Below, one piece after another: positions 37,093-46,496 of a stretch of 64,000 bases of DNA. Numbering within the stretch: the first letter of the stretch is position 1; each line of letters starts with the position of its first letter. The stretch is taken from assembly GCA_019120075.1 (NCBI GenBank), contig DWVT01000030.1, forward strand, positions 1 to 64,000. The letters run 5' to 3'. The translations under genes were made by a program, and so were the position numbers. The notes below the pieces were generated by a model. That model was not told the DNA's origin. It worked only from the letters and a program-made list of their open reading frames with translations, and did not search any database. The stretch comes from Candidatus Mediterraneibacter excrementigallinarum. Lineage in GTDB: Bacteria; Bacillota; Clostridia; Lachnospirales; Lachnospiraceae.

Positions 37093-37136
37093 AGAATGGA
37101 CAGTCACCTGTTCAGTGAACTGTCCATTCTGTTTTA
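37093..37136 (-). terminator. Intercistronic hairpin after the BMP lipoprotein gene
   Basis: Perfect 12-bp stem (37093-37104 with 37119-37130). The T-tract is weak in the minus direction, so it probably lowers downstream expression or protects the lipoprotein mRNA end rather than stopping all transcription. Confidence 0.6.
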
Positions 37137-37146
37137 CCTGATGTTA

Positions 37147-38322
37147 TTACTCCAGTCCTGGAAAGTCCTCCGGTGTACTGCCGTTGTCGCTTGACGGCGG
37201 AACGATGGTTCCGTCTTTTACAAGTGCGAACGCATCATCAAGTGCTTTGATCGTATCATCTGAAAGCTGCTGTCTTCCATCTTCTTTTACATATCCTGTG
37301 GAATCTGTGTCAGCCTTCAGTGTGATATTCTGTCCTTTGAAGGATCCGTCTGCGATCGCTTCAAGCTGTCTCTGTACGTTGATGCTCATGCATTTCAGGA
37401 CAGAAGTAAGGATGATGTTGGAGTCTCCGTTTGCTCCGTCGTCATACTGATCAACGTCACATCCGATAACCTTCACATCTCCGGCCTCTTTTGCTGCTGT
37501 GAACACACCGTTTCCTGATGCTCCTGCCGCAACGAAGATGATATCGCATCCCTCTTTGATCAGAGACTCACCGATAACTTTTCCTGTCGCTTCATCAGAG
37601 AAGTTTCCTGTGTAGTTTCCGCCGATGTTCTCGTCATTGTATGTTCCCGCGTAGGAAGCAAGCTCTACACACTCAGCGTTTGCCCCGAGTTTTGCGTTGG
37701 CATAGTTCACACCAGCTTCAAAACCATACTGATAGTTTACATTTGACGGGAAAGGCTGTCCGTTTACAACAGCGACTTTGTTTGTCGTTGTCTCAAGAGC
37801 CGCAGCTATTCCTGCAAAGAATCCGCTCTCCTGCTCTGCGAACAGCATTGCGTATACATTGTCAAGTTCTACAGTGTTGCCCTCTGCATCTGTCGGATAG
37901 CTGTCCACAAGGATGAAATCCACATCCGGGTTGTCCTGTGCTACCGTGCCGATTCCGGCGCACTGATATCCGAGGCAGACAACCACGTCATAGCTTCCTG
38001 CGATCTCTGTGATCTTTTCCACAACTGTTGCCGGAACACCTGTCTCCTCGCGGATCGGTGTCACCTTTGCGTCCGGATGCTCATCGATATAAGCCAGGAC
38101 TCCATTGTAGTTATCCTCATTGAATGATCCGTCATCCACACCGTTAGGGCTGGATACGATTGCGATGTTCAGCGCGTCTGTGCTGTCTTCCGCTGTGTCT
38201 GTTCCTTCATCTGAAGCCGCTGCTCCGTCTGTTGAAGTGTCTGATGAATTGCTTCCGCATCCGATGACCATGGAAGATACCATTGCCACGCACAGAAGAG
38301 CTGCTAACAGTCTTTTTTTCAT
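37147..38322 (-). CDS. BMP-family nucleoside-binding lipoprotein
   Basis: A 391-residue substrate-binding protein with a lipoprotein signal peptide (lipobox VIGC, Cys22), followed by a Ser/Asp/Thr-rich linker to about residue 48 and a BMP/Med-type binding domain (VVCLGYQCAGIGTVAQDNPDV, FFAGIAAALETTTNKVAV). It captures nucleosides outside the membrane for the ATPase and permeases encoded downstream. GGAGGAG precedes the ATG. It starts 79 bases after the MtnA-family gene. Confidence 0.93.
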   Translation of the reverse strand: MKKRLLAALLCVAMVSSMVIGCGSNSSDTSTDGAAASDEGTDTAEDSTDALNIAIVSSPNGVDDGSFNEDNYNGVLAYIDEHPDAKVTPIREETGVPATVVEKITEIAGSYDVVVCLGYQCAGIGTVAQDNPDVDFILVDSYPTDAEGNTVELDNVYAMLFAEQESGFFAGIAAALETTTNKVAVVNGQPFPSNVNYQYGFEAGVNYANAKLGANAECVELASYAGTYNDENIGGNYTGNFSDEATGKVIGESLIKEGCDIIFVAAGASGNGVFTAAKEAGDVKVIGCDVDQYDDGANGDSNIILTSVLKCMSINVQRQLEAIADGSFKGQNITLKADTDSTGYVKEDGRQQLSDDTIKALDDAFALVKDGTIVPPSSDNGSTPEDFPGLE

Positions 38323-38401
38323 AATATAACTCCTCCTTCTTTCTGTTGATAAGTACAGCTTATATTGTTGCTCTAACTTATTAGGTTATATTAACACCAA
38401 T

Positions 38402-39499
38402 TTACTTGTTGTGCAATGTTTCCTGCTCCTTTTTTGCAAAAATATCCTTCAATGATTCCACATAAGGAGCTCTCGCAACCCCGTATTCTGTCACGATCCC
38501 TGAGATCAGGTTATGGTCTGTCACATCGAACGCAGGATTATAGCACTTTGTCTCCTCCAGAGCCATTGGTTCCGTATAAAATTTCTTCTTGATCTCATCC
38601 GGATCCCTCAGTTCGATCTTAATGTCATCTCCTGTTGGACAGTTCATATCAATGGTCGAAGTCGGTCCCAGGACATAGAACGGAATACCGTAATACTTCG
38701 CAAGAATCGCTACTCCGCTGGTTCCGATCTTATTCGCCGCATCCCCGTTGGCTGCGATCCGGTCGCAGCCAACCAGACACGCCTGGACCCATCCGTTTTT
38801 CATGACAATGCTTGCCATGTTGTCGCAGATCAGTGTCACGTCGATGCCGCCTTTCTGCAATTCATAGGAAGTCAGCCTCGCCCCCTGGAGGAGGGGTCTT
38901 GTCTCATCCGCAAACACATGGAACTCCATCCCTCTCTCCTTTCCAAGGAACAGAGGACCGAGGGCAGTTCCGTATCTGGATGTGGCAAGCGGGCCTGCGT
39001 TGCAGTGGGTCAGGATCCCGTCTCCGTCGTGGAGGAGCGCCAGCCCATACTCGGAGATCGCGCGGCACATGCGCATATCCTCTGCCTGGATCTCTTTGCT
39101 CTCTGCCAGGAGAAGCGCCTTGATCTCCTCCACCGGCTTGTCCTGATTGGATGTGACCACCCTCTCCATCCGGTTCAGCGCCCAGCTTAAGTTCACTGCG
39201 GTAGGCCTGGAGGAGTCCAGATAATCTTTATCCTTCTTAAACTGCGCATAGAAAGTATCATAATCCTCCGTCTCAATCTGACGCGCCAGGACATAGATTC
39301 CATAAGCCGCGCAGATTCCGATTGCCGGAGCGCCTCTTACTTTCAGCTCAAAGATGGCGTCATAAAGGTCTTTTGCCGTTCCCAGCGTCAGGTATTCCGT
39401 CTTGTTGGGAAGCTGTGTCTGATCAATGATCACCACCGCATTTTCTTCTTCATTCAGTTTTACATTGTCTATATGTGTTACATCTCTCAGTGTTTCCAT
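38402..39499 (-). CDS. mtnA: MtnA-family sugar-1-phosphate isomerase
   Basis: A 365-residue member of the eIF2B-alpha/MtnA family. MtnA converts 5-methylthioribose 1-phosphate to the ribulose form. The active-site cysteine is in [12 protein letters not shown] and the aspartate in [19 protein letters not shown] is the N-terminal phosphate loop. The start at 39499 has AAGGAAG upstream; the open frame extends to 39619 without support. It lies between a zinc dehydrogenase and a nucleoside importer, so the substrate may be methylthioribose 1-phosphate or 5-deoxyribose 1-phosphate from 5'-deoxyadenosine. No phosphorylase, kinase or aldolase for that route is in the window. Confidence 0.88.
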   Translation of the reverse strand: METLRDVTHIDNVKLNEEENAVVIIDQTQLPNKTEYLTLGTAKDLYDAIFELKVRGAPAIGICAAYGIYVLARQIETEDYDTFYAQFKKDKDYLDSSRPTAVNLSWALNRMERVVTSNQDKPVEEIKALLLAESKEIQAEDMRMCRAISEYGLALLHDGDGILTHCNAGPLATSRYGTALGPLFLGKERGMEFHVFADETRPLLQGARLTSYELQKGGIDVTLICDNMASIVMKNGWVQACLVGCDRIAANGDAANKIGTSGVAILAKYYGIPFYVLGPTSTIDMNCPTGDDIKIELRDPDEIKKKFYTEPMALEETKCYNPAFDVTDHNLISGIVTEYGVARAPYVESLKDIFAKKEQETLHNK

Positions 39500-39569
39500 C
39501 TTTCTTCCTTTCATCCGCAGAAGTTCTGCTTCTCTTCTGCCTCTGCCCGTTTCCGGACGGATCGCTCTG

Positions 39570-40496
39570 TCAGAATTTGAACCCCGCCTTAAAACCGCGG
39601 TAAGCGAACGCCTTCTCATGATCTTTCAGATCAAACAGCTCGATCTCAGGCAGGACGATCCGTTTCTGCGCCAGCATCCTCAGAGCCGGCTCAAAGGGAC
39701 CGCACCGGCTGCCCTTGATGGTGATCTCATTTACCACGAAATAGCTCATATCCACATTCGCTGTTCCGGCGTATGTGCTCTTTAAGATGATGGTTCCCTG
39801 CCGCCGGATCAGTTTCTTCGCAAGCTGAAGTCCCGACTCCGCGCCGGTGGCATCCACGATGATCTCAAAAGTCTCGTCGGTCTCTGTCACGGTCTTTGCA
39901 AAGGGGCTGAATTTTTCCAGCTTTTCGGGATGTTTCCCGATCACAGTCAGATCCGTTCCCGTCAAGTTCAGCACCTGAGTGATCATCAGGCTCAGTCTTC
40001 CGTCTCCCAGGACAGCTACCTTCGTATCCGGGCTGATATGCACCTGGGATGTGATTTCAAACGCAGCAGCCAGAGGTTCCGTAAAGATTGCCCTCTCCGT
40101 CGGAAGTTCGTCGGGGACTCTGTGGATCAGATGGGTCTGCAGTGTCATGTATTCCGCAAAACATCCGTCCTTCCCCTCCATGCCGATGACCTTCCTGTCC
40201 GGACAGTGCTTCTCCCGGCCGGTGCGGCAGTACAGGCAGTGTCCGCACCCGGCATTCAGTTCTCCCACTACACGCTGCCCGATCAGTGTCTCATCCTCAG
40301 ACTCTTCCACCACGCCCACAAACTCATGTCCCATCACGCCCCGGAAGTTAGGCCTGTAGCCTTTTAACACTTCCCGGTCCGTGCTGCAGACCGCGGCCAT
40401 GAGGATGCGGATCAGGCTCTCGCCTTCTTTGCAGACCGGTTTGGGAAGATCTTCCCGGTAAACCGCTTTTTCTCCGTCAAAATATAATCCTTTCAC
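39570..40496 (-). CDS. Zinc-dependent alcohol dehydrogenase (MDR family)
   Basis: A 308-residue medium-chain dehydrogenase, shorter than the usual 340-350. Catalytic zinc ligands Cys37 and His57/Glu58 (GHEF) are present, as is the structural zinc set Cys84, 87, 90 and 98. The Rossmann motif appears as [10 protein letters not shown], with an aspartate and arginine where glycines are common. The start codon is GTG at 40496 with AGGCGGA upstream. It lies 30 bases after purD and 70 bases before mtnA. Substrate unknown; reduction of an aldehyde from methylthioribose or deoxyribose breakdown is one option. Confidence 0.82.
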   Translation of the reverse strand: MKGLYFDGEKAVYREDLPKPVCKEGESLIRILMAAVCSTDREVLKGYRPNFRGVMGHEFVGVVEESEDETLIGQRVVGELNAGCGHCLYCRTGREKHCPDRKVIGMEGKDGCFAEYMTLQTHLIHRVPDELPTERAIFTEPLAAAFEITSQVHISPDTKVAVLGDGRLSLMITQVLNLTGTDLTVIGKHPEKLEKFSPFAKTVTETDETFEIIVDATGAESGLQLAKKLIRRQGTIILKSTYAGTANVDMSYFVVNEITIKGSRCGPFEPALRMLAQKRIVLPEIELFDLKDHEKAFAYRGFKAGFKF

Positions 40497-40525
40497 AAGT
40501 TCCGCCTTTCTGTCTCGGGGCGTCT

Positions 40526-41797
40526 TTAAGCTTCGTCGATCGCCTTTCCGATATCATGTCTCATATATTTGTTCTCAAACTGCACCCACTCGGTGGCTGC
40601 ATATGCGTTGGCTCTTGCCTCTTTCAGATCTTTTCCCTTTGCTGTCACGCCAAGTACGCGTCCGCCGTTGGTCACGATCTGATCCCCGTCAAACTTTGTT
40701 CCCGCATGGAAGCAATAGTATCCCTCATGCTTTTTAAACTCATCCAGTCCTGTGATAGGATATCCCTTTTCATATTTTACCGGATATCCGTCTGACGCCA
40801 GCACCACGCAGACTGCCGCGTTATCCTCAAACTGCAGATCGATCTGATCCAGCGTTCCGTCGATGCACGCCTCCACCACGTCGATGATATCGTTCTTCAT
40901 ACGCGGGAGCACAACCTGTGCCTCGGGATCACCAAAACGAGCATTGTACTCCAGGACTTTCGGTCCGTCCGCTGTCAGCATCAGCCCGAAAAAGATGACA
41001 CCCTTGAAGGGACGTCCCTCCGCAGCCATGGCATCCACCGTGGGCTGATAGATATATTTCTCGCAGAACTCTTCCACTTCTTTCGTATAGAAGGGGCTAG
41101 GTGAAAAGGTTCCCATTCCTCCTGTGTTCAGGCCGGTATCCCCGTCTCCCGCACGCTTGTGATCCTGAGCGCTGGTCATGGTCTTGATGGTCTTCCCGTC
41201 TACAAAAGAGAGCACAGACACTTCCCGGCCTGTCATAAACTCCTCGATGACCATTTCATTTCCGGCTGTCCCGAACTTCTTGTCCAGCATGATGGTCTTT
41301 ACGCCTTCCTTTGCCTCTTCCAGATCCTGACAGATCAGCACGCCCTTGCCAAGTGCAAGTCCGTCCGCCTTCAGGACGATGGGGAACTTCGCCGTCTCAA
41401 GATAGGCAAGGGCCTTGTCCGGATCCGTAAAATTCTCGTATGCCGCTGTGGGGATATTGTATTTCTTCATCAGATCCTTTGAAAACGCCTTGGATCCCTC
41501 CAGGATCGCCGCGTTCTTTCTCGGCCCGAATGTGCGGATTCCCGCCTCCTCCAGAACGTCCACAAGTCCTCCCACCAGGGGATCATCCATTCCCACGATG
41601 CAGAGGTCGATCTCTTTCTCCTTTGCAAACGCAGCCAGTTTGTCAAATTCCATGGCGCCGATATCCACGCACTCTGCATACTCCGCGATCCCCGCGTTTC
41701 CCGGTGCGCAGTAGATCTTGTCCGCCCTGGGGCTCTTTGCCACACTCGCCGCGATGGCATGCTCTCTTCCTCCGCTTCCAACTATCAGTACTTTCAT
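40526..41797 (-). CDS. purD: Phosphoribosylamine-glycine ligase
   Basis: ATP-dependent joining of glycine to 5-phosphoribosylamine, step 2 of purine synthesis. The 423-residue ATP-grasp protein starts MKVLIVGSGGREHA and shows NTGGMGTFSPSPFYT and ARFGDPEAQV. I chose the ATG at 41797 because AAGGAGG precedes it. It follows purN by 75 bases that contain a hairpin. Confidence 0.97.
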   Translation of the reverse strand: MKVLIVGSGGREHAIAASVAKSPRADKIYCAPGNAGIAEYAECVDIGAMEFDKLAAFAKEKEIDLCIVGMDDPLVGGLVDVLEEAGIRTFGPRKNAAILEGSKAFSKDLMKKYNIPTAAYENFTDPDKALAYLETAKFPIVLKADGLALGKGVLICQDLEEAKEGVKTIMLDKKFGTAGNEMVIEEFMTGREVSVLSFVDGKTIKTMTSAQDHKRAGDGDTGLNTGGMGTFSPSPFYTKEVEEFCEKYIYQPTVDAMAAEGRPFKGVIFFGLMLTADGPKVLEYNARFGDPEAQVVLPRMKNDIIDVVEACIDGTLDQIDLQFEDNAAVCVVLASDGYPVKYEKGYPITGLDEFKKHEGYYCFHAGTKFDGDQIVTNGGRVLGVTAKGKDLKEARANAYAATEWVQFENKYMRHDIGKAIDEA

Positions 41798-41830
41798 AAC
41801 AGCCTCCTTTTCTTCTTCTGAAACCACAAA

Positions 41831-41857
41831 GGTGCATCTGTGATACACAGACGCACC
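41831..41857 (-). terminator. Intercistronic hairpin between purN and purD
   Basis: 12-nt arms (41831-41842 and 41846-41857) with one mismatch and a 3-base loop, followed on the minus strand by TTTGTGGTTT. Likely a partial terminator or mRNA end stabiliser inside the pur run. Confidence 0.5.
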
Positions 41858-41872
41858 CTCTTATCCAGCAGT

Positions 41873-42499
41873 CTATTCTTCTATCACAGTCTTCCGGCCT
41901 TCCACACGGACTTTTCCACCCGCGATCAGGTCAATGGCTCTCGGGAGGATGATCCACTCCGCCTGCTCCATTACCCGACGCTGGAGTACTTCCGGGGTAT
42001 CTCCCTGCTGCACCTCCACAGCCTTCTGCAGGATGATCGGTCCGGTATCTGTGCCCTCGTCCACAAAATGAACAGTGGCTCCCACCACCTTCACTCCGCG
42101 TTCCAGAGCCGCTTCATGCACTTTCAGTCCGTAGAATCCTTTCCCGCAGAAAGAAGGGATCAGGGACGGATGGATATTGATCATCCGGTTCCTGTACTTT
42201 TCTATCATCTCCGGCGGGATCACCACAAGGAATCCTGCCAGTACGATCAGGTCCGGCGCAAAACTGTCCACTGTCTCCAGCAGTTTCCTGTTAAAAATCT
42301 CCCGGGACTCATAATCCTTCGGTGATACACAGCAGCTGGGGATCCCGTTTTCCTCCGCTCTTTTCAAAGCGTAGGCATTCCGGTTGTTGCTGATCACGCC
42401 TGCGATCTCTGTATTCGTGATCTTTCCGTCTCTCACCCCGTCGATGATCGCCTGGAGGTTTGTCCCTCCGCCGGAGACCATCACCACTATCTTTAACAT
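41873..42499 (-). CDS. purN: Phosphoribosylglycinamide formyltransferase
   Basis: Formyl-tetrahydrofolate-dependent step 3 of purine synthesis. The 208-residue protein has SGGGTNLQAI for phosphate binding, the catalytic asparagine/histidine region INIHPSLIPSF and HFVDEGTDTGPI. It overlaps the purM stop by 7 bases, with its ribosome binding site (GGAG) inside purM. Confidence 0.96.
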   Translation of the reverse strand: MLKIVVMVSGGGTNLQAIIDGVRDGKITNTEIAGVISNNRNAYALKRAEENGIPSCCVSPKDYESREIFNRKLLETVDSFAPDLIVLAGFLVVIPPEMIEKYRNRMINIHPSLIPSFCGKGFYGLKVHEAALERGVKVVGATVHFVDEGTDTGPIILQKAVEVQQGDTPEVLQRRVMEQAEWIILPRAIDLIAGGKVRVEGRKTVIEE

Positions 42500-43518
42500 A
42501 AGGTTACTCCTTTTTCTCCTGCCTCGATCTGTCCCACTACATAGGGCTCCTCGCCTGCCGCGCGGATCGCGTCCATTGTCCGGTCCACGTCATCCTTATC
42601 TACGGCCAGAACCATTCCAAGTCCCATGTTGAAGGTATTATACATCATATGTTCTTCCACATCGCCGTCCTCGGAAAGCATCCGGAATACCGGCGGAATC
42701 GGGTAGCTGGCCTTTCTTATCACAGCGTGAGTCCCCTCTTTTAACATACGGGGAACATTCTCATAGAATCCGCCGCCTGTGATATGGCTGCACGCCTTGA
42801 TCTTCACGCCTGCGTCCTTGATGCTCTTAAGCGCCTTCACATAAATCTTTGTGGGAGCAAGAAGCGCTTCCCCGAGAGTGCATCCCAGACTGTCATAATA
42901 TGTATCCAGTGCTTCTCTCTTCATATTGAAAACCTGCCTCACCAGGGAGAATCCGTTGCTGTGGATTCCTGAGGAGGCCATGCCGATCAGCACATCTCCT
43001 TCTTTCAGGTCATCTCCTGTGATCATATCTTTCTTATCGCAGACACCTACCGCAAATCCGGCAAGATCATACTCCTCCGGCTTCATCAGTCCCGGATGCT
43101 CCGCTGTCTCTCCGCCGATCAGCGCAGCGCCTGCCTGAAGACAGCCCTCTGCAACACCCTTTACGATATCCGCTATCTTCTCCGGTTCATTTCTGCCGCA
43201 TGCGATGTAATCCAGGAAAAACAGTGGCTCTCCTCCCGCGCAGGCAATGTCGTTCACACACATCGCCACCGCGTCGATCCCGATCGTGTCATGTTTCTCC
43301 AGGATCATGGCGATCTTCACCTTGGTCCCGCATCCGTCCGTTCCGGACAGCAGCACCGGCTCCTCCATCTCTTTGATCTTTGAGAGGGAGAATGCTCCGG
43401 AGAATCCTCCCAGTCCGCCCAGCACTTCCGGGCGCATGGTCTTCTTCACATGCTCCTTCATAAGTTCTACTGATCTGTAGCCGGCCTCTATGTCAACGCC
43501 TGCCTTCTTATAATCCAT
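42493..43518 (-). CDS. purM: Phosphoribosylformylglycinamidine cyclo-ligase
   Basis: Forms aminoimidazole ribonucleotide (AIR) with ATP, step 5 of purine synthesis. The 341-residue protein starts MDYKKAGVDIEAG and shows GTDGCGTKVKIA and GGETAEHPG. It follows purE by 16 bases and overlaps purN. purC, purF, purL and purH are not in the window. Confidence 0.97.
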   Translation of the reverse strand: MDYKKAGVDIEAGYRSVELMKEHVKKTMRPEVLGGLGGFSGAFSLSKIKEMEEPVLLSGTDGCGTKVKIAMILEKHDTIGIDAVAMCVNDIACAGGEPLFFLDYIACGRNEPEKIADIVKGVAEGCLQAGAALIGGETAEHPGLMKPEEYDLAGFAVGVCDKKDMITGDDLKEGDVLIGMASSGIHSNGFSLVRQVFNMKREALDTYYDSLGCTLGEALLAPTKIYVKALKSIKDAGVKIKACSHITGGGFYENVPRMLKEGTHAVIRKASYPIPPVFRMLSEDGDVEEHMMYNTFNMGLGMVLAVDKDDVDRTMDAIRAAGEEPYVVGQIEAGEKGVTLC

Positions 43519-43534
43519 ACCGTTTTCTCCTTTT

Positions 43535-44041
43535 CTATTTCAGGTATTCCTCGTAACCTACTTCTTTCAGCCTGTCAGCTTTTGCCTGTACGTTATCCTT
43601 CATCTCTGCAGAATAGTCCTTGAGTTTCTTCAGGAGTTCTTCGTCGGATACTGCAAGAATTTTCGCCGCAAGGATCGCCGCGTTCATCCCTCCGTCAATG
43701 GCAACCGTAGCGACCGGGATTCCCGGCGGCATCTGTACGATCGAGTAGAGTGCATCCTGTCCGTCCAGGTTCTTTCCCGACATGGGAACACCGATGACCG
43801 GCATCGGGAACAGCGCAGCGCACATTCCCGGAAGATGGGCAGCCATGCCCGCTCCTGCGATGATCACCTTGATTCCTTTTCCTTCCGCTGATTTCGCCCA
43901 GTCAAAAAACACATCCGGCATGCGGTGTGCGGAGATGATGGTCATCTCATAGTCAATCCCGAATTTTTCAAGCATGGAAGCAGCTTTGCTCATTACTTTA
44001 AGATCCGAGTCGCTTCCCATGACAATTCCTACTTTTGGCAT
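43535..44041 (-). CDS. purE: N5-carboxyaminoimidazole ribonucleotide mutase
   Basis: Moves the carboxyl group of N5-CAIR to carbon 4 of AIR. The 168-residue protein has GSDSDLKVM for phosphate binding and the SAHRMPD loop with the catalytic histidine; the class I (mutase) length fits. No purK is seen here. Its start lies 13 bases inside the end of the aminopeptidase gene, so it is coupled to it. Confidence 0.95.
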   Translation of the reverse strand: MPKVGIVMGSDSDLKVMSKAASMLEKFGIDYEMTIISAHRMPDVFFDWAKSAEGKGIKVIIAGAGMAAHLPGMCAALFPMPVIGVPMSGKNLDGQDALYSIVQMPPGIPVATVAIDGGMNAAILAAKILAVSDEELLKKLKDYSAEMKDNVQAKADRLKEVGYEEYLK

Positions 44042-46128
44042 TTTGTCTCCTCCTTCAGTGGTTCATTCAATACTTCCGTTCCCGGTAATACAAATCTTCC
44101 ATTCTCTATTAGTATAATGTTTTTGCCCTCTTTTGTCACTACACTTATTTCTTCTAACTCTTCATAAGGTATGGTTATATCTGTGTGGCAGTGGAAGTAT
44201 GCCTTTGAGACGTCTTCCTTTCTCAGGACAGACACCGAGTTGTCCTTTGCCATGATCTCTTTCCCGTTTGGATTGTAGACCCGGATGTCCTCGCTCCAGG
44301 AATAGCAGGTGTCGCCCACCGCGAAATGAGGGCCTGTCTTCTCCGCGATGAGGATGGGCATCTTCTCCTCGATCCCGTATTTTCTCGCTGTCACATAAGC
44401 CGTCGTGTTCGTTCCGATGGCAAACTCTCCGAGGGGAAGGGTCTCATGGTTCTTCAGGACATTGTCGTAGATATACTTTCTTCCCTCTTCCCGTGAATCA
44501 AAATTGGAACAGCTGTAATCCGTGATCTTTCCGTCTTTAAAGGCAAGCTCCAGATCCCGGTACTCCAGGCCGTCCAGGTACACCCGGCTTACGTTTAAGA
44601 TTCCGTCCGTCCCCTCCAGGACAGGGGATGTGAATACTTCCCCAACCGGGATGTTCACGTCCGCCACGCAGTTTTCAAACTTCGTCTCCTTCTCCGGATC
44701 GTTCAGATGGATAAGCTGTACTCTCAGATCGGTCCGGTTTGCCCCTTTTCCAAGCACATGGACATATTCCCCCTGATCCAGAGCGTCGATCATGGTCTGC
44801 TGCACCTTCTCGTAGAGTTTCGCGTCCAGCGTATTGATCCGGATCACCTCATTGAATATCTCCGGGTACTTCTCTCCGATCTCCGGCACCGGCCAGGCGA
44901 TAATGGTAAAGCTTCTCTCGTCTCCCCGGATATACTCGTTGGTGATCTGTCCGGACCGGCTGTCATACATGAGCGCCAGCTCCCTCTGCGCCTCACTGTA
45001 TTCCGGAGCTTCCGGCTTGGCTGCCGGAGAAAAAGGCTTTTCTCCGAACGTCTCCATCACGGCAGGACCTGCGAACTGTGCCGCCAGCTCCCTGTTTTTC
45101 TCATAAACGGTCTTCATGACTTCCAGTCTGCGCTCGATATACCGTTTATCCATGAAAAGCGCCTGATCCTGTCTGTGGTCATACTCGTACTGCCAGTTGG
45201 GAATTGCTCCGAAATATCCGATCTTGTGATGTTCGCGCCTGGTGATCACGCCGGACGCCGCCCGGTAGATGACCGGTTTTAATCCCATTTTCCGGAAGTT
45301 TTCCATGGCTGCCCGGATCACCTTTTCAAATCCCAGGCTGTAGCGGATATTGACCACTGATTTCTTTGAGAGATCTTTCCCCGTATTGATAAATCCGATC
45401 CGATATCCCTCTGTATATACGTCCGCCATCCTCTGTATGGTCTCCACCGGGAGCGTTCTCAGATGACGCGCCGTGCCCAGTTCATTTTCCGTGATATATT
45501 CTCCGAAACGGTAAAGATATTTATCGTTCTCCAGATCCGCATTTTCGATGATATCCGCCGCGAAGGAATATTCCGGGTCGATCTGCTCTTCAATCCGATC
45601 CGCAAGGAACACGTCACAGTAGTCGCTGGCATACCAGTAAATGATATCCCGGATTTCTTTTGCGTCCGGCTCCTCGGACTCCTCAAAACAGTTGTACACT
45701 TCGATGAAAAGTTCGCAGAGGATCGTAAGATAGTCCTTCCTCTCCTCAAAAGCGAAGGGAATGCCCGAGCGCATTTCCGCATAGAGAAGGCTCAGAAGTC
45801 TGCCCATATCCTCCCCGAATTTTCCCACGGCATATGCAGGATCCGCATAACTGGTCCCGTAATTCTGAGGAAGAACGTCCCGGTAAAGGATCTCGTTTAA
45901 GCTCTGCATCTCCTCAAGGCTGTACCGTTCCCAGGTCCCGTCCCCGATCTTTCTCCTGACGTTTTCCAGTTCCAGAAGAAAGATTGCCGTATCCTGAAAA
46001 AAGGGCAGATATTTTTCCGATACTGTATCTTCGGACACGATCCCTCTCAGCCGGTCCACAGCAAGAGCATGTCGCTCCTCGCACTGTTCATTTCTTTCTT
46101 TCTGCTTTTCTTTCCAGCTCATTGTCAC
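44029..46128 (-). CDS. M29-type aminopeptidase with long N-terminal extension
   Basis: A product of about 699 residues. The C-terminal 400 resemble M29 metallo-aminopeptidases, with likely metal ligands in PVGEVFTSPVLEGTDG, GEFAIGTN, EKTGPHFAVGD and YFHCHTDI. The first 280 residues are an extra helical part not found in classic M29 enzymes of about 410 residues. GGAGG lies 6 bases before a GTG at 46128 that overlaps the previous stop in a GTGA arrangement; an ATG two codons later is the alternative. Cytosolic release of N-terminal amino acids is the expected role. It overlaps purE by 13 bases. Confidence 0.85.
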   Translation of the reverse strand: MTMSWKEKQKERNEQCEERHALAVDRLRGIVSEDTVSEKYLPFFQDTAIFLLELENVRRKIGDGTWERYSLEEMQSLNEILYRDVLPQNYGTSYADPAYAVGKFGEDMGRLLSLLYAEMRSGIPFAFEERKDYLTILCELFIEVYNCFEESEEPDAKEIRDIIYWYASDYCDVFLADRIEEQIDPEYSFAADIIENADLENDKYLYRFGEYITENELGTARHLRTLPVETIQRMADVYTEGYRIGFINTGKDLSKKSVVNIRYSLGFEKVIRAAMENFRKMGLKPVIYRAASGVITRREHHKIGYFGAIPNWQYEYDHRQDQALFMDKRYIERRLEVMKTVYEKNRELAAQFAGPAVMETFGEKPFSPAAKPEAPEYSEAQRELALMYDSRSGQITNEYIRGDERSFTIIAWPVPEIGEKYPEIFNEVIRINTLDAKLYEKVQQTMIDALDQGEYVHVLGKGANRTDLRVQLIHLNDPEKETKFENCVADVNIPVGEVFTSPVLEGTDGILNVSRVYLDGLEYRDLELAFKDGKITDYSCSNFDSREEGRKYIYDNVLKNHETLPLGEFAIGTNTTAYVTARKYGIEEKMPILIAEKTGPHFAVGDTCYSWSEDIRVYNPNGKEIMAKDNSVSVLRKEDVSKAYFHCHTDITIPYEELEEISVVTKEGKNIILIENGRFVLPGTEVLNEPLKEETKCQK

Positions 46129-46496
46129 ATCAGTCCTCCTATAAATATAGCCAGAAACAGGATCAGCACAACACCGCTCACCGGCAGCCCGATCCTGCAC
46201 GTGATATAATTTCTCTCCCTTTCTCTGAATCCCTTTACCGCCGCATTGATTCCCAGAACAGACAGGGCGAAGGCTATCACGGCGATGCCGCCCACGATCC
46301 CGGGCGCCGCGCCGCGGACCAGATAGGAATACAGGATACATCCGCCAAGTGCGGCGATGGACGCCCCTGCAAGCACGCAGGAGACAACGCCCATATGGGA
46401 ATGCTTATATTTTGCCTGTCCGTATTTCCTCGCTCCCCGCTTTTTTCTCTCTTTTTCCCGCTGCCTCTCCTCAGCGCTTTTTCCGTTTCCGAGCAT
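46125..46496 (-). CDS. Small membrane protein, DUF6142-like
   Basis: A 123-residue protein with a basic N-terminus (residues 1-33) and three hydrophobic segments (about 36-56, 66-86 and 103-121). It resembles the DUF6142 group of Clostridia by its KHSHMGVVSCVLAG start of helix 1, but I hold this name loosely. Function unknown. AAGGAGAAG precedes the ATG. It overlaps the VanZ-like gene by 26 bases and the aminopeptidase by 4 bases. Confidence 0.75.
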   Translation of the reverse strand: MLGNGKSAEERQREKERKKRGARKYGQAKYKHSHMGVVSCVLAGASIAALGGCILYSYLVRGAAPGIVGGIAVIAFALSVLGINAAVKGFRERERNYITCRIGLPVSGVVLILFLAIFIGGLM

